The translations under genes were made by a program, and so were the position numbers. A stretch of 64,000 nucleotides of DNA from Gudongella sp034006985 (GTDB lineage Bacteria; Bacillota; Clostridia; Tissierellales; Tissierellaceae). The notes under the pieces were generated by a model. It made no database searches. It saw only the letters and a list, made by a program, of their open reading frames with translations, and had not been told where the DNA came from. Below are positions 51,383 through 60,085 of the stretch, in pieces (position 1 is the stretch's first letter; every line of letters begins with the position of its first letter). Where the stretch lies: the NCBI GenBank assembly GCA_034006985.1, contig JAVERT010000006.1, positions 51,017-115,016 on the forward strand, in the 5' to 3' direction.

Positions 51383-52654
51383 ATGAACAAGAAGAAAATT
51401 ATCATTATTGGGATAATAGTTATAATAGTTTTAGCTGTAATCTATTTTTTTGTATCGGGATCCAACAAAGGTATAGAAGTCAGCGTAATTGAGGTTGAAG
51501 AATCTGATATCATTAAAACAATTGAAATGTCTGGAAGTGTATATGCTAGTGACAATCAAGAAATATTAATTCCTGCAGGTATAAACGTCAATGAAGTTTA
51601 TATCCAGGAAAATGATTTTGTAAATAGAGGAGATGTTTTAGCAGTTTTAGATACTGCAGATTTAAATTTAAAGTTAGAGAAAGCTCAAATAACTTTAACT
51701 CAAATAGATGCAGATATACAGAACCCTGAGTCGAAACTAGGGTCTGATAGTGGAATTTTATCAAATAATATTGATAAAGCTAGTGAGTCTTATAAAAAAG
51801 CGGAAAGTGACCTTGCATTAGCAAAAGAGAAATTAGATGATTTAAAAGTACTATATGATAATGGAGCAATAAGTGAATCTGAATTAAAAAATCAAATATC
51901 TTTAGTAAGTGATTTAGAAATTGGACTTAGAACTGCAAATCTTAATATAAAAGATGCCAAGCTAAGATATTCTGATTATTTTAGCCAAACTTCAGATACA
52001 AAAAGTGATTTAGCAAGACAAAGACAAACTACATTATTGGATATTGAAGGTATAAAAGATACTATTGAAGATAGTGTAATAAGGTCCCAAATAAGTGGTG
52101 TAGTTACAAATTTTGAATTAAAAAAAGATAGAGAAACTAGTAGTAATGAATTAGTAAAGATTCAAGATCCAGATTCTTTTAAATTTGAAGCAATGGTTCC
52201 TCAAGAGGATGCAATTCTAATAGAAAAAGATCAAAAGGCGCAAATTAGTATTGCAGGGCTTACAGGAAATTATGATGGAGTGGTTAGTTCAAAAGCTAAG
52301 ACAGCAAGTATTGACCAATCGAGTGGTTCTTCAACACCGAAAGTAAAAATAGCTATTGATATTTTAAAAGAAGATAATTCTTTTGTATCTGGATTTGATG
52401 CAGATGCATTGGTAGAAACTGGTCTTGTTGAAAAAACGTTGGCACTAAATAATGAAGCAATCAAAAAAGATGATGAGGGCAACTATTTTGTATACCTAGT
52501 TGATTCAAACAATAAAGCTAAAAAAACTATAATAGAAGTTGGCCTTAGTGACGGATATAAGACACAAATAATTTCGGGCCTTAAGATTAATGGCAAGGTA
52601 GTTTCAAATCCACCTGCTGAGCTTAAAGATGGGTCAGATTTAAAAATAAAATGA
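51383..52654 (+). CDS. HlyD/MacA-type adaptor protein of a second ABC exporter
   Basis: 423 residues. N-terminal membrane anchor (about 5-25), lipoyl half-motif INVNEVYIQENDFVNRGDVLAVLD, coiled coil (about 95-230), second lipoyl half DSVIRSQISGVVTNFEL and beta-barrel domains. Similar design to the 7.9-kb adaptor but clearly divergent. It starts a four-gene operon: adaptor, cobalamin-binding protein, permease, ATPase. The divergent 51111-51382 region separates it from the minus-strand radical SAM operon and holds a TATAAT-type -10 near 51349. Confidence 0.85.
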   Translation: MNKKKIIIIGIIVIIVLAVIYFFVSGSNKGIEVSVIEVEESDIIKTIEMSGSVYASDNQEILIPAGINVNEVYIQENDFVNRGDVLAVLDTADLNLKLEKAQITLTQIDADIQNPESKLGSDSGILSNNIDKASESYKKAESDLALAKEKLDDLKVLYDNGAISESELKNQISLVSDLEIGLRTANLNIKDAKLRYSDYFSQTSDTKSDLARQRQTTLLDIEGIKDTIEDSVIRSQISGVVTNFELKKDRETSSNELVKIQDPDSFKFEAMVPQEDAILIEKDQKAQISIAGLTGNYDGVVSSKAKTASIDQSSGSSTPKVKIAIDILKEDNSFVSGFDADALVETGLVEKTLALNNEAIKKDDEGNYFVYLVDSNNKAKKTIIEVGLSDGYKTQIISGLKINGKVVSNPPAELKDGSDLKIK

Positions 52655-52667
52655 TAAGGAGGCATTC

Positions 52668-53318
52668 ATGAATAAATATTATAATGAATTTATAGAAATA
52701 TTTAATAGAAACAATAAAGATGAGTGTCTATTTTATTGTATAAATGGAATAGAAAAAGATAAATTTACCATTCCTGAGCTTTATGAAGGTATATTGATGC
52801 CCGCACTTTATAGTATTGATAAATGCCCGATATCTGATCCAGGATGTATATGGAAAGAGCATTTAAAAACGGGCATTGTTAGAACAATAATTGAAGGGAT
52901 TTATCCATATGTTATAAAACTTGGAAGAGCACAGGATAAAGTGAATAAAAAGATTTTACTAGTAAATCCAGAAAAGGAACATCATGAAATTGGCCTCAGG
53001 ATGATTTCTGATTTTTTTCAAATAAATGGATACGATGCAGTATTTGTTGGTTCAAATACACCAAGGATGCAAATTTGTGAAGCAATAAGTTCTGAAAAAC
53101 CTGATTATATAGCTATTAGTGTTACGGATTATTATCTAATATTTGAAGCGAAAAAAATAATTGAACGAATTAAAGAAAATTGCAAATATGATATAAAAGT
53201 TATTCTAGGAGGTCAAGCCTTTAAAAAGAATAGAAATTTAGTAGAGGAAATAGGTGCAGATATGTATTTAGAAACCTATAGTGACGTATTAGAGCTCCGT
53301 AAGGGGGAATCTCTATGA
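52668..53318 (+). CDS. Cobalamin (B12)-binding domain protein
   Basis: 216 residues in two parts. An N-terminal helical cap (about 1-95) has IWKEHLKTGIVRTIIEGIYP, as in the B12-binding-2 modules of MtaC/MetH/CarH-type proteins. A Rossmann-like B12 domain (about 100-216) has EKEHHEIG as the lower-ligand motif (E-x-H-x-x-G in place of D-x-H-x-x-G), VGSNTP and VILGGQAF. There is no DNA-binding domain, and the CarH Trp ten residues before EH is absent. It lies between adaptor and permease genes and overlaps the permease by 4 bases, an unexpected partner for an exporter. Role unknown. Confidence 0.85.
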   Translation: MNKYYNEFIEIFNRNNKDECLFYCINGIEKDKFTIPELYEGILMPALYSIDKCPISDPGCIWKEHLKTGIVRTIIEGIYPYVIKLGRAQDKVNKKILLVNPEKEHHEIGLRMISDFFQINGYDAVFVGSNTPRMQICEAISSEKPDYIAISVTDYYLIFEAKKIIERIKENCKYDIKVILGGQAFKKNRNLVEEIGADMYLETYSDVLELRKGESL

Positions 53319-54475
53319 GGCTATCTTTACAAATTGCACTGAGATTTCTAAAATCAGGGAAGGGTCAGACAGTCCTTATTATACTTGGAATTTCAATAGG
53401 AGTAGCGGTACAGCTTTTTATAGGTTCTCTTATTCAAGGGCTTCAGATAAATCTTATTGATACGACAATAGGCAGCTCTTCTCAGATAACGATAGTACCT
53501 ACAAATGATGAGAAAATAATTAAAGATTGGGAAAGAGCTATTTATGAAGCAGAACTTTTCAAACCTGAGGTAAATAAGATTTCTGTAGCTGCTAGTGGCC
53601 CTGGAACTCTTGATTATGAAATTGATACAGCACCAATTTTAATAAGGGGTTTTAATTTTGATGAGGCAAATAAAATTTATAAATTTGATGAAGGACTTTA
53701 CAAAGGAGAATTACCAGTTAGAAAAGATGAAGTATCAGTAGGAAAAGAACTTGCCATAAAGGCAGGGATTGATATAGGAGATAAAATTCTAATTCAAACA
53801 CCTAAAGGAGGTCTTGTTAGGTTTTTAGTAACAGGTTTATATGATTTAGGTGTTGCTTCAATAAATGATTCATGGATAGTTACTGATTTAAAGACAGCTC
53901 AAAATGTTTTAGGTCTTGGAAATGGTGTATCTACAATTGAGATGCAAGTAGAAGATGTTTTTAATGCGGATCTACTTTCAGAAAAAATAGCATATACACT
54001 TTCGTCAAATGAAGTAAAAGTTGAAAACTGGAAAGATCAAAATGCGAGTCTTTTATCAGGTTTAAGTGGGCAAAGTGTTTCAAGTAATATGATTCAAATA
54101 TTTGTGCTAGTTGCTGTTTTGCTTGGTATATCAAGTGTCTTAGCGATATCAGTAGTACAAAGGTCTAGACAGCTTGGGATTCTTAAAGCAATGGGCATTA
54201 AAGATAGAGAAGCTAGTTTAATATTTGTATTTCAAGGTTTGATACTGGGTATAATAGGCGCAATAGTAGGTGTTAGTTTTGGATTTGGTCTATTGTACTT
54301 ATTTACAAAGTTTGCAGTAAGACCAGATGGAACTCCTGTAGTACCAATTTATATAAACCCTGGGTTTATAGCATTGTCAGGAATGTTTGCTATAGTATCA
54401 GCTATGATAGCCTCTGTTATACCAGCTAGAATTTCATCTAAATTAAATCCAATAGAGGTGATAAAGAATGGCTAG
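53315..54475 (+). CDS. FtsX/MacB/LolC-type ABC permease
   Basis: 386 residues, four helices: one at about 15-40 and three at the C-terminal end (about 265-380), with an extracellular MacB_PCD-like domain between. RFLKSGKGQTVLIILGISIGVAVQLFIG at the start is LolC/LolE-like; QLGILKAMGIKDREASLIFVFQG is the coupling helix and PARISSKLNPIEVIKNG the usual end. It overlaps the ATPase gene by 8 bases. Confidence 0.9.
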   Translation: MRLSLQIALRFLKSGKGQTVLIILGISIGVAVQLFIGSLIQGLQINLIDTTIGSSSQITIVPTNDEKIIKDWERAIYEAELFKPEVNKISVAASGPGTLDYEIDTAPILIRGFNFDEANKIYKFDEGLYKGELPVRKDEVSVGKELAIKAGIDIGDKILIQTPKGGLVRFLVTGLYDLGVASINDSWIVTDLKTAQNVLGLGNGVSTIEMQVEDVFNADLLSEKIAYTLSSNEVKVENWKDQNASLLSGLSGQSVSSNMIQIFVLVAVLLGISSVLAISVVQRSRQLGILKAMGIKDREASLIFVFQGLILGIIGAIVGVSFGFGLLYLFTKFAVRPDGTPVVPIYINPGFIALSGMFAIVSAMIASVIPARISSKLNPIEVIKNG

Positions 54476-55154
54476 TATAATAAGACTAGAACATATAGAT
54501 AAGGTATACGGAGAAAAGATAAAGACACAAGTACTTTTTGATATAAACTTAAGTTTTGAAGAAGGTAGTTTTAACGCAATAATAGGACAATCTGGTAGTG
54601 GAAAAAGCACACTTTTAAATATTGTAGGAACTTTAGATAAGCCAACTGATGGTGAAGTTTACATTAAAGGTAAAAGAACTGATATTATGAATTCAGAACA
54701 ACTTGCAGAACTTAGAAATAGGACGATGGGATTTATATTTCAATTTCACTATTTATTACCTGAGTTTACAGCAAAAGAGAATATTCTTATGCCACACAGA
54801 ATAAAGAATTTTAAAATAACTAAAGAAGTTGATGAATGGGCAGATGAATTGCTTGAATTGACTGGGTTGACAAAAGTCAAAAACAACCTTGCTACAGATA
54901 TGTCTGGTGGGCAACAGCAAAGAACTGCAATTGCAAGAGCATTAATTAATAGGCCAGCGATTATCCTTGCAGACGAGCCAACAGGGAATCTGGATTCAGA
55001 TACTTCAGAAATTATTTACACTTTATTAAGAGATATAAATAAAAAATACAATACAACTTTTATTACAATTACTCATGATCAGAGAATCGCTGAAAAAACT
55101 GATCGAATTATTGAGATAAAAGATGGAAGGATAAGCCTAGATGCAATTAGGTAG
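54468..55154 (+). CDS. LolD/MacB-type ABC ATPase
   Basis: 228 residues. Walker A GQSGSGKST, Q loop in FQFHYLLPEFTA, signature MSGGQQQR, Walker B ILADEPTGNLD, switch His in ITHDQ. The 'DEPTGNLD' form and FQFHYLLPEF are typical of LolD-like ATPases. It closes the four-gene exporter operon. Confidence 0.92.
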   Translation: MASIIRLEHIDKVYGEKIKTQVLFDINLSFEEGSFNAIIGQSGSGKSTLLNIVGTLDKPTDGEVYIKGKRTDIMNSEQLAELRNRTMGFIFQFHYLLPEFTAKENILMPHRIKNFKITKEVDEWADELLELTGLTKVKNNLATDMSGGQQQRTAIARALINRPAIILADEPTGNLDSDTSEIIYTLLRDINKKYNTTFITITHDQRIAEKTDRIIEIKDGRISLDAIR

Positions 55155-55178
55155 TATTCTATTTATTGGGGTGAGTTT

Positions 55179-56087
55179 ATGCGTACTTTAAGACGATTAG
55201 ACAAGGCATACAAGAACGCAAAAATTGAATTATTTGATAATCAATCTAGATATGTATTCATAAGTGATTGCCATCGAGGAGGTGGTAGTCATTATGATGA
55301 GTTTACTAAAAATCAGAATGTGTTTATTTATGCTTTAAATTACTATTATGAAAATGAGTATATTTATGTAGAAGTTGGAGATGGTGATGAACTTTGGGAA
55401 CAACCACGTTTCACTTATATAAAAAATGCTCACTATGATGTTTTTGAGGTTTTGAAAAAGTTTTTTTATCACGACAGAATGAGAATAATATATGGTAATC
55501 ACAATATTTACCTAAAGGATAAAAGCTATGTAAAAGATAACTATTATAGATATTATAATCAGTATAGAGAACAAACTTATGACTTTCTAAAAGGTATTGA
55601 ACCAATGGAATCACTGATTTTAAAACACAAAGAGACAGGGCAGGAAATATTCCTTGTACATGGACATCAAGGAGATTTTGCCAACGATCAACTATGGTTT
55701 TTAACGATGTTATCAGTAAAATATTTTTGGAGATATATGCATTCACTTGGCGTGAAAAGCCCTGCTAGTCCTGTAAAGAATACTTTTAAAAGACATAAAA
55801 TAGAGAAAAATTATAACAAATGGATAGATAAAAATCAAAAAGTACTGATTTGTGGACATACGCATAGGTTTAAATTTCCCAGAACAGGTGAGTTGCCATA
55901 TTTTAATACGGGTTGTTGTGTATATCCTACAACAATAACTGCTATAGAATTGGACAAGGGATATATTAGTATCGTAAGCTGGAAAATGCGAGTAAATAGA
56001 GAAGGTTTTTTACAGGCTACAAGAAGTGTGATTAGGGGTCCTGAGCCAATAGAGATGTTTGATTTAAGTGAAAATAGAGAACACTAG
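55179..56087 (+). CDS. Calcineurin-like metallophosphoesterase
   Basis: 302 residues, no signal peptide. The dinuclear-metal motifs are in order: FISDCHRGG (D-x-H), EVGDGDELWE (GD), IIYGNHN (GNH), HGHQGD (H) and CGHTHRFKFP (GHxH). The DxH-GD-GNH-GHTH order identifies the superfamily; the organisation resembles LpxH/UDP-diacylglucosamine-type or other clostridial phosphoesterases, but the substrate cannot be assigned. It lies 24 bases after the exporter ATPase gene and 10 before the amylase, so it may be co-transcribed with either. Confidence 0.88.
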   Translation: MRTLRRLDKAYKNAKIELFDNQSRYVFISDCHRGGGSHYDEFTKNQNVFIYALNYYYENEYIYVEVGDGDELWEQPRFTYIKNAHYDVFEVLKKFFYHDRMRIIYGNHNIYLKDKSYVKDNYYRYYNQYREQTYDFLKGIEPMESLILKHKETGQEIFLVHGHQGDFANDQLWFLTMLSVKYFWRYMHSLGVKSPASPVKNTFKRHKIEKNYNKWIDKNQKVLICGHTHRFKFPRTGELPYFNTGCCVYPTTITAIELDKGYISIVSWKMRVNREGFLQATRSVIRGPEPIEMFDLSENREH

Positions 56088-56097
56088 GGAGAATAAT

Positions 56098-57561
56098 ATG
56101 GAAAATTTAGTGATGTTTCAAGCATTTGAATGGTACTTAGAAAATGATGGAAATTATTATAATAATATGAAAAGTCGAGCTAAAGAACTTAAAGAGGCTG
56201 GATTTGGAGCAATTTGGATTCCTCCAGTTTACAAGGCTACGGGAACAAATGATGTTGGCTATGGAGTCTATGATATATATGATCTTGGAGAATTTGATCA
56301 AAAAGGGAGTATAAGGACCAAATATGGAACTAAACAAGAACTTCTTGATATGATTCAAGAACTCCATAAATATGGTATTAGAGTATATGCGGATGTAGTT
56401 ATGAACCATATGGCTGGAGCAGATAGACCGGAAAAATTCAAAGCTATCAAGGTAGATTACAATGATAGGAATAGGGAATTAGGTGGAGAAATAGAAATTG
56501 AAGGTTGGACAGGATTTGATTTTCCAGGCAGAAAAGATAAATATTCATCATTTAAATGGAATTTCAACCATTTTAATGGTATTGATTTTAATAATTTAAC
56601 AGGTGAAAAAGCAATCTATAGGATAATAGGTAAAAATAAAGGTTGGAATTTAGGTGTATCACATGAAAAAGGAAACTTTGATTATTTAATGTTTGCAGAT
56701 ATAGACCATGCTCATACAGATGTAGTTGAGGAGTTTAAAAAGTGGTCTGTTTGGTTTGTAAATGAAACAGGTGTAGACGGATTTAGATTAGATGCTCTTA
56801 AACATATAGATATCCCTTTTATTAATAAATTTGTGAAAAATATTAATGCGGAGTTTGGAAATGATTTTTATATTTTTGGTGAGTACTGGAATGGAGATAG
56901 AGGTTCTTTAGTAGAATACTTGGACAAAACAGACCATAAAATAGATTTATTTGATGTGCCTTTGCATTATGCTCTTAATACTATATCTAACAATGGTGAG
57001 GGCTTTGATGTAAGAACAATTTTAGATACTAGTTTAGTAAAAAGCAATGCTATGGAAGCAGTGAGCTTTGTGGATAATCATGACTCTCAACCGAATGAAT
57101 CACTTGTATCTTGGGTGGAACCATGGTTTAAGGAAATAGCGTATTCTATTATTCTTCTTAGAAAAGAAGGATATCCATGTGTGTTTTATGGAGATTATTA
57201 TGGTCTAGCTGGAAAAGATCATCAATACGAAGGGATAAAAGAAAAAATAGATGATTTATTATATTTAAGACAAAATTATTGTTTAGGTGATCAAGATGAT
57301 TATTTTGAAGATCAACACCAAATTGGATGGATTAGAAAGGGAACAGAAGAAAACCCAACAAAATCTGCGGTAATTATTTCAACAAAAGAAAATGCAAAGA
57401 TTAGGATGTTTGTTGAAGAAGAGTCAGGCACAGAGTATATAGATAAACTACAAAAAACTGATGAAAAAGTGATTATTGATAATCAAGGATATGGAGAGTT
57501 TTTTACGCCAACTGTAGGGGTTAGCGTTTGGGTAAAAAAAGAACAGCCTAGGCTTAAATGA
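56098..57561 (+). CDS. Cytoplasmic alpha-amylase (GH13)
   Basis: 487 residues without signal peptide. ATG 56098 follows GGGAG; the longer frame at 56068 lies in the previous gene. GH13 motifs are present: DVVMNHMAG (region I), GFRLDALKHI with nucleophile Asp (II), FGEYWNG with acid/base Glu (III) and FVDNHDSQP with transition-state Asp (IV). FQAFEWYL at the start is typical of GH13 subfamily 5 liquefying-type amylases. It should hydrolyse glycogen or maltodextrins inside the cell, releasing glucose polymers for fermentation. Confidence 0.93.
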   Translation: MENLVMFQAFEWYLENDGNYYNNMKSRAKELKEAGFGAIWIPPVYKATGTNDVGYGVYDIYDLGEFDQKGSIRTKYGTKQELLDMIQELHKYGIRVYADVVMNHMAGADRPEKFKAIKVDYNDRNRELGGEIEIEGWTGFDFPGRKDKYSSFKWNFNHFNGIDFNNLTGEKAIYRIIGKNKGWNLGVSHEKGNFDYLMFADIDHAHTDVVEEFKKWSVWFVNETGVDGFRLDALKHIDIPFINKFVKNINAEFGNDFYIFGEYWNGDRGSLVEYLDKTDHKIDLFDVPLHYALNTISNNGEGFDVRTILDTSLVKSNAMEAVSFVDNHDSQPNESLVSWVEPWFKEIAYSIILLRKEGYPCVFYGDYYGLAGKDHQYEGIKEKIDDLLYLRQNYCLGDQDDYFEDQHQIGWIRKGTEENPTKSAVIISTKENAKIRMFVEEESGTEYIDKLQKTDEKVIIDNQGYGEFFTPTVGVSVWVKKEQPRLK

Positions 57562-57574
57562 AGGAGTAATATTT

Positions 57575-57922
57575 ATGAAAATTGCTAAGAGTATTATATG
57601 GCTAGGTTCACTAGTAATGATTATTGCATTAATTAATGTTTTTATTAACGGCAATTTAGCTTTAGATGGGCCGAAAATAATAGGAAATGCATGGGGAATT
57701 GTTTCATTGGTAGATTTATACCTAGGTTTGATTTTGTTTGCAATATGGGTGATGTTTAGAGAAAAAAATATTGTATTTATATCGTTTTTTATGGTTTTAC
57801 TAATGATATTTGGATTTTTAGCTGCAAGTATTTATGTGCTTTTTAATTTAAAATCAAGCAATGGAGACTGGAAAAAGTTTTTTTTAGGATGGAGAAAAGA
57901 AAGGCTGGTAAAAGATAACTAG
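57575..57922 (+). CDS. Small membrane protein, 115 aa, unknown function
   Basis: Three predicted helices (about 6-24, 44-65 and 68-92) and a basic C-terminal tail (WRKERLVKDN). ATG follows AAGGAG at 7 bases, 13 bases after the amylase stop, so it is co-transcribed with it. The WGIVSLVDLYLGLILFAIWVMFRE stretch recalls DUF1475-like proteins, but I am not certain of the family. No function is claimed. Confidence 0.65.
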   Translation: MKIAKSIIWLGSLVMIIALINVFINGNLALDGPKIIGNAWGIVSLVDLYLGLILFAIWVMFREKNIVFISFFMVLLMIFGFLAASIYVLFNLKSSNGDWKKFFLGWRKERLVKDN

Positions 57923-57939
57923 TAGAGAAGGTGAAATAT

Positions 57940-58611
57940 ATGAAGCAAGTAATAATTGATTTAATAGATGAGGTAAAAAATTTCACAAAAGGAAAAACTA
58001 TTGATGCAATTTTTCCGCCTATTGTTTATGTTATAGGCAATAGGTTTTTTGGACTTAAGATAGGAATTATATTAGCATTATCTTTTGCTCTAATACTTGC
58101 AATTTTAAGACTTATCAATAAGCAAAGCTTTATATATGCTTTGGGAGGGATGGCGGGTGTATTAATTGCATCTGGTTTTGCGTATTTAGCCGGAAATGCG
58201 GCTAATTATTTTCTTCCTAGAGTTATTACAAGTGGATTTTTTTTCTTATTGTCTATAGTAAGCTTAATTATAGGGAGGCCAATTGCTGCACTAGCGAGTC
58301 ATCTTACAAGAGGTTGGGCTTTTGATTGGTTTTTAAGAAAAGATATTAAACCGGCTTATACGGAAGTTACAATAGTGTGGGCAATACTTTTTTTAGCTAG
58401 GATGCTACTCCAAATTATGCTTTTAAGAAGAGCTAATATTGTCGATGTGGGGTTGGCTAATATCCTATTAGGATTCCCAGCAACTTTTACTGTGCTCATA
58501 TTGACATATTTATATGGAATCTGGAGATTGAAAAAGCTTAAAGGACCAGGTGTCTACGAATATATGGATGGAAAAGAGTCACCTTGGGTCGGACAGACAA
58601 AAGGTTTCTAA
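57940..58611 (+). CDS. Membrane protein of DUF3159-like family
   Basis: 223 residues with about five helices. ATG 57940 is preferred over the GTG at 57931 by spacing to AGAAGG. The sequence resembles DUF3159-type membrane proteins: a short amphipathic start (VIIDLIDEVKNF), IFPPIVYVIGNRFFGLKIGIIL, a conserved RPIAALASHLTRGWAFDWFL loop and WAILFLARMLLQIML. The C-terminus (KGPGVYEYMDGKESPWVG) is polar and cytoplasmic. Role unknown; part of the run of membrane genes after the amylase. Confidence 0.65.
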   Translation: MKQVIIDLIDEVKNFTKGKTIDAIFPPIVYVIGNRFFGLKIGIILALSFALILAILRLINKQSFIYALGGMAGVLIASGFAYLAGNAANYFLPRVITSGFFFLLSIVSLIIGRPIAALASHLTRGWAFDWFLRKDIKPAYTEVTIVWAILFLARMLLQIMLLRRANIVDVGLANILLGFPATFTVLILTYLYGIWRLKKLKGPGVYEYMDGKESPWVGQTKGF

Positions 58612-58640
58612 TTAATGGATGCTAGATAGAGGTGTTATAA

Positions 58641-59333
58641 TTGACTCTCAAACAGAAAAGTATTGCAATAACGTATTCAGTATTACTAGTATTAATTCTA
58701 GGATTAGAATTTTACAATATTAATTTTAGTCTTATTTCATGGATAAGATTCTTAACAATGTTTTCTCTTAGCATAATAGTAGTTATGAGTAAAAAAAATG
58801 AGTATTTTAAAAATATATCAATAGTATTTATTTTAATAGTAGCAGGTGATTTTTTTCTTGTGTTGTCGAATGCAATTCAAGGACTCAATCAAAACATAGC
58901 TTTTTTGGGGTTTATTCCTTTTACAGGAGCATACTTGCTTTTAGATACTATCTATTTAAAATCATATAATTTTAATAAAAGGGATGCAATAGTAGCAATA
59001 CCATTTATAGTACTATGTATACTAGTATCTTATACTCTAAACCCCTATGTCGAAGGACTATTTTTAAAGGGTGTAAGTTTTATATTATTGTTAGCGCTTT
59101 TAGTTGTTTCTTGGAGTTCAGCTTTATTTCTATTTAGAGATATCTTTACCAAAAATCGCTCGATTATGATAGCTATTTCAGGAATATTGATGCTGGCGTG
59201 TGACTTAGGTGTTGGATTCGATTTATTTTATCCCGAATTTTATCAGATTAGGAATGTGGTTCCTATAAATCTTGTTTGGCTTTTTTATATTCCAGGGTGG
59301 GTTTTATTGGCTATTGCATCAATTGAATGTTGA
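58641..59333 (+). CDS. YhhN/TMEM86-like membrane protein (putative lysoplasmalogenase family)
   Basis: 230 residues, about eight helices, TTG start behind AGAGGTG. Features of the YhhN family are the helix with VAGDFFLVL (conserved acidic residue in a G-D-x-x-L setting), FTGAYLLLDTIYL, and LACDLGVGFDLF near the C-terminus. The final region PINLVWLFYIPGWVLLA matches the usual family ending. Family members include lysoplasmalogenases that cleave vinyl-ether lysolipids. Plasmalogens are common in clostridia, so that role is plausible though unproven. Confidence 0.7.
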   Translation: MTLKQKSIAITYSVLLVLILGLEFYNINFSLISWIRFLTMFSLSIIVVMSKKNEYFKNISIVFILIVAGDFFLVLSNAIQGLNQNIAFLGFIPFTGAYLLLDTIYLKSYNFNKRDAIVAIPFIVLCILVSYTLNPYVEGLFLKGVSFILLLALLVVSWSSALFLFRDIFTKNRSIMIAISGILMLACDLGVGFDLFYPEFYQIRNVVPINLVWLFYIPGWVLLAIASIEC

Positions 59334-59428
59334 GGATATGTTTAAATTAACTTAAATAGGCTATATATTTAGTAATAAAATGCTTTACTAAAAAGATAGA
59401 TTATGTGGAATTATAAGGAGGGGTAAGT

Positions 59429-59833
59429 ATGGTACAAGATAATATCCAGGTTGGTTTAAGAAAGGATTTTATAAAAATTACCACACCATCAGATGCATCG
59501 GATCTCCCGGGATCTTTTGAGCTATCTTATTTAGTATCTACACCAGCGGTTGTAAATATGATAATAGAAGCTTCCACAGAATTATTAGATATACTATTAC
59601 CAGCGGATTACACCACTGTAGGAACAGAGATCCATTTAGAACATGAAAATCCAACACTGATTGGGGAAGAAGTTCGTATTAGAATTCAAGTAAAAGGAGT
59701 CCAAAATGGGAGAATATTACTCGATATTGAAGGACACGATAGAGAGGGTAGATTCTGTAAAGGTGAGCACGAACGCCATATAGTAAATAAAAAGAAACTA
59801 ATTGAACATGCATATAATAGATTTTCAAAATAG
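59429..59833 (+). CDS. FlK-like hot-dog thioesterase
   Basis: 134 residues with the hot-dog fold of the fluoroacetyl-CoA thioesterase-like family. Recognisable segments are the STPAVVNMIIEASTELLDILLP helix, TTVGTEIHLEHENPTLIGEEV and RFCKGEHERHIV, which align with FlK positions carrying its Thr, Glu and His residues. FlK itself cleaves fluoroacetyl-CoA; most bacterial relatives act on unknown acyl-CoAs. It is soluble and monocistronic, with AAGGAGGGG upstream and a strong terminator downstream. Confidence 0.82.
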   Translation: MVQDNIQVGLRKDFIKITTPSDASDLPGSFELSYLVSTPAVVNMIIEASTELLDILLPADYTTVGTEIHLEHENPTLIGEEVRIRIQVKGVQNGRILLDIEGHDREGRFCKGEHERHIVNKKKLIEHAYNRFSK

Positions 59834-59910
59834 TAATGACAAGAGAAAGTAATAAATTGATAGTGTTTTTTTCTGACAAAAGTAATAAATAGTTTAAAAC
59901 GCCTTAAACC

Positions 59911-59946
59911 ATAGGAAAGCCATGTACACATGGCTTTCCTATTTTC
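59911..59946 (+). terminator. Terminator after the thioesterase gene
   Basis: Fifteen-bp perfect stem (59911-59925 with 59928-59942) followed by TTTTC. Confidence 0.85.
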
Positions 59947-60085
59947 ATAAAAGATTCTATCTTAGAATTGGTAGAGATATATATACATAGGAATATATAT
60001 ATATATTAGGTATTGTAATTAATAAGTAAAAGGACTATAATAAAAGTGTTAAATAAATATCAAAACATATAGATGGAGGGTCAAA

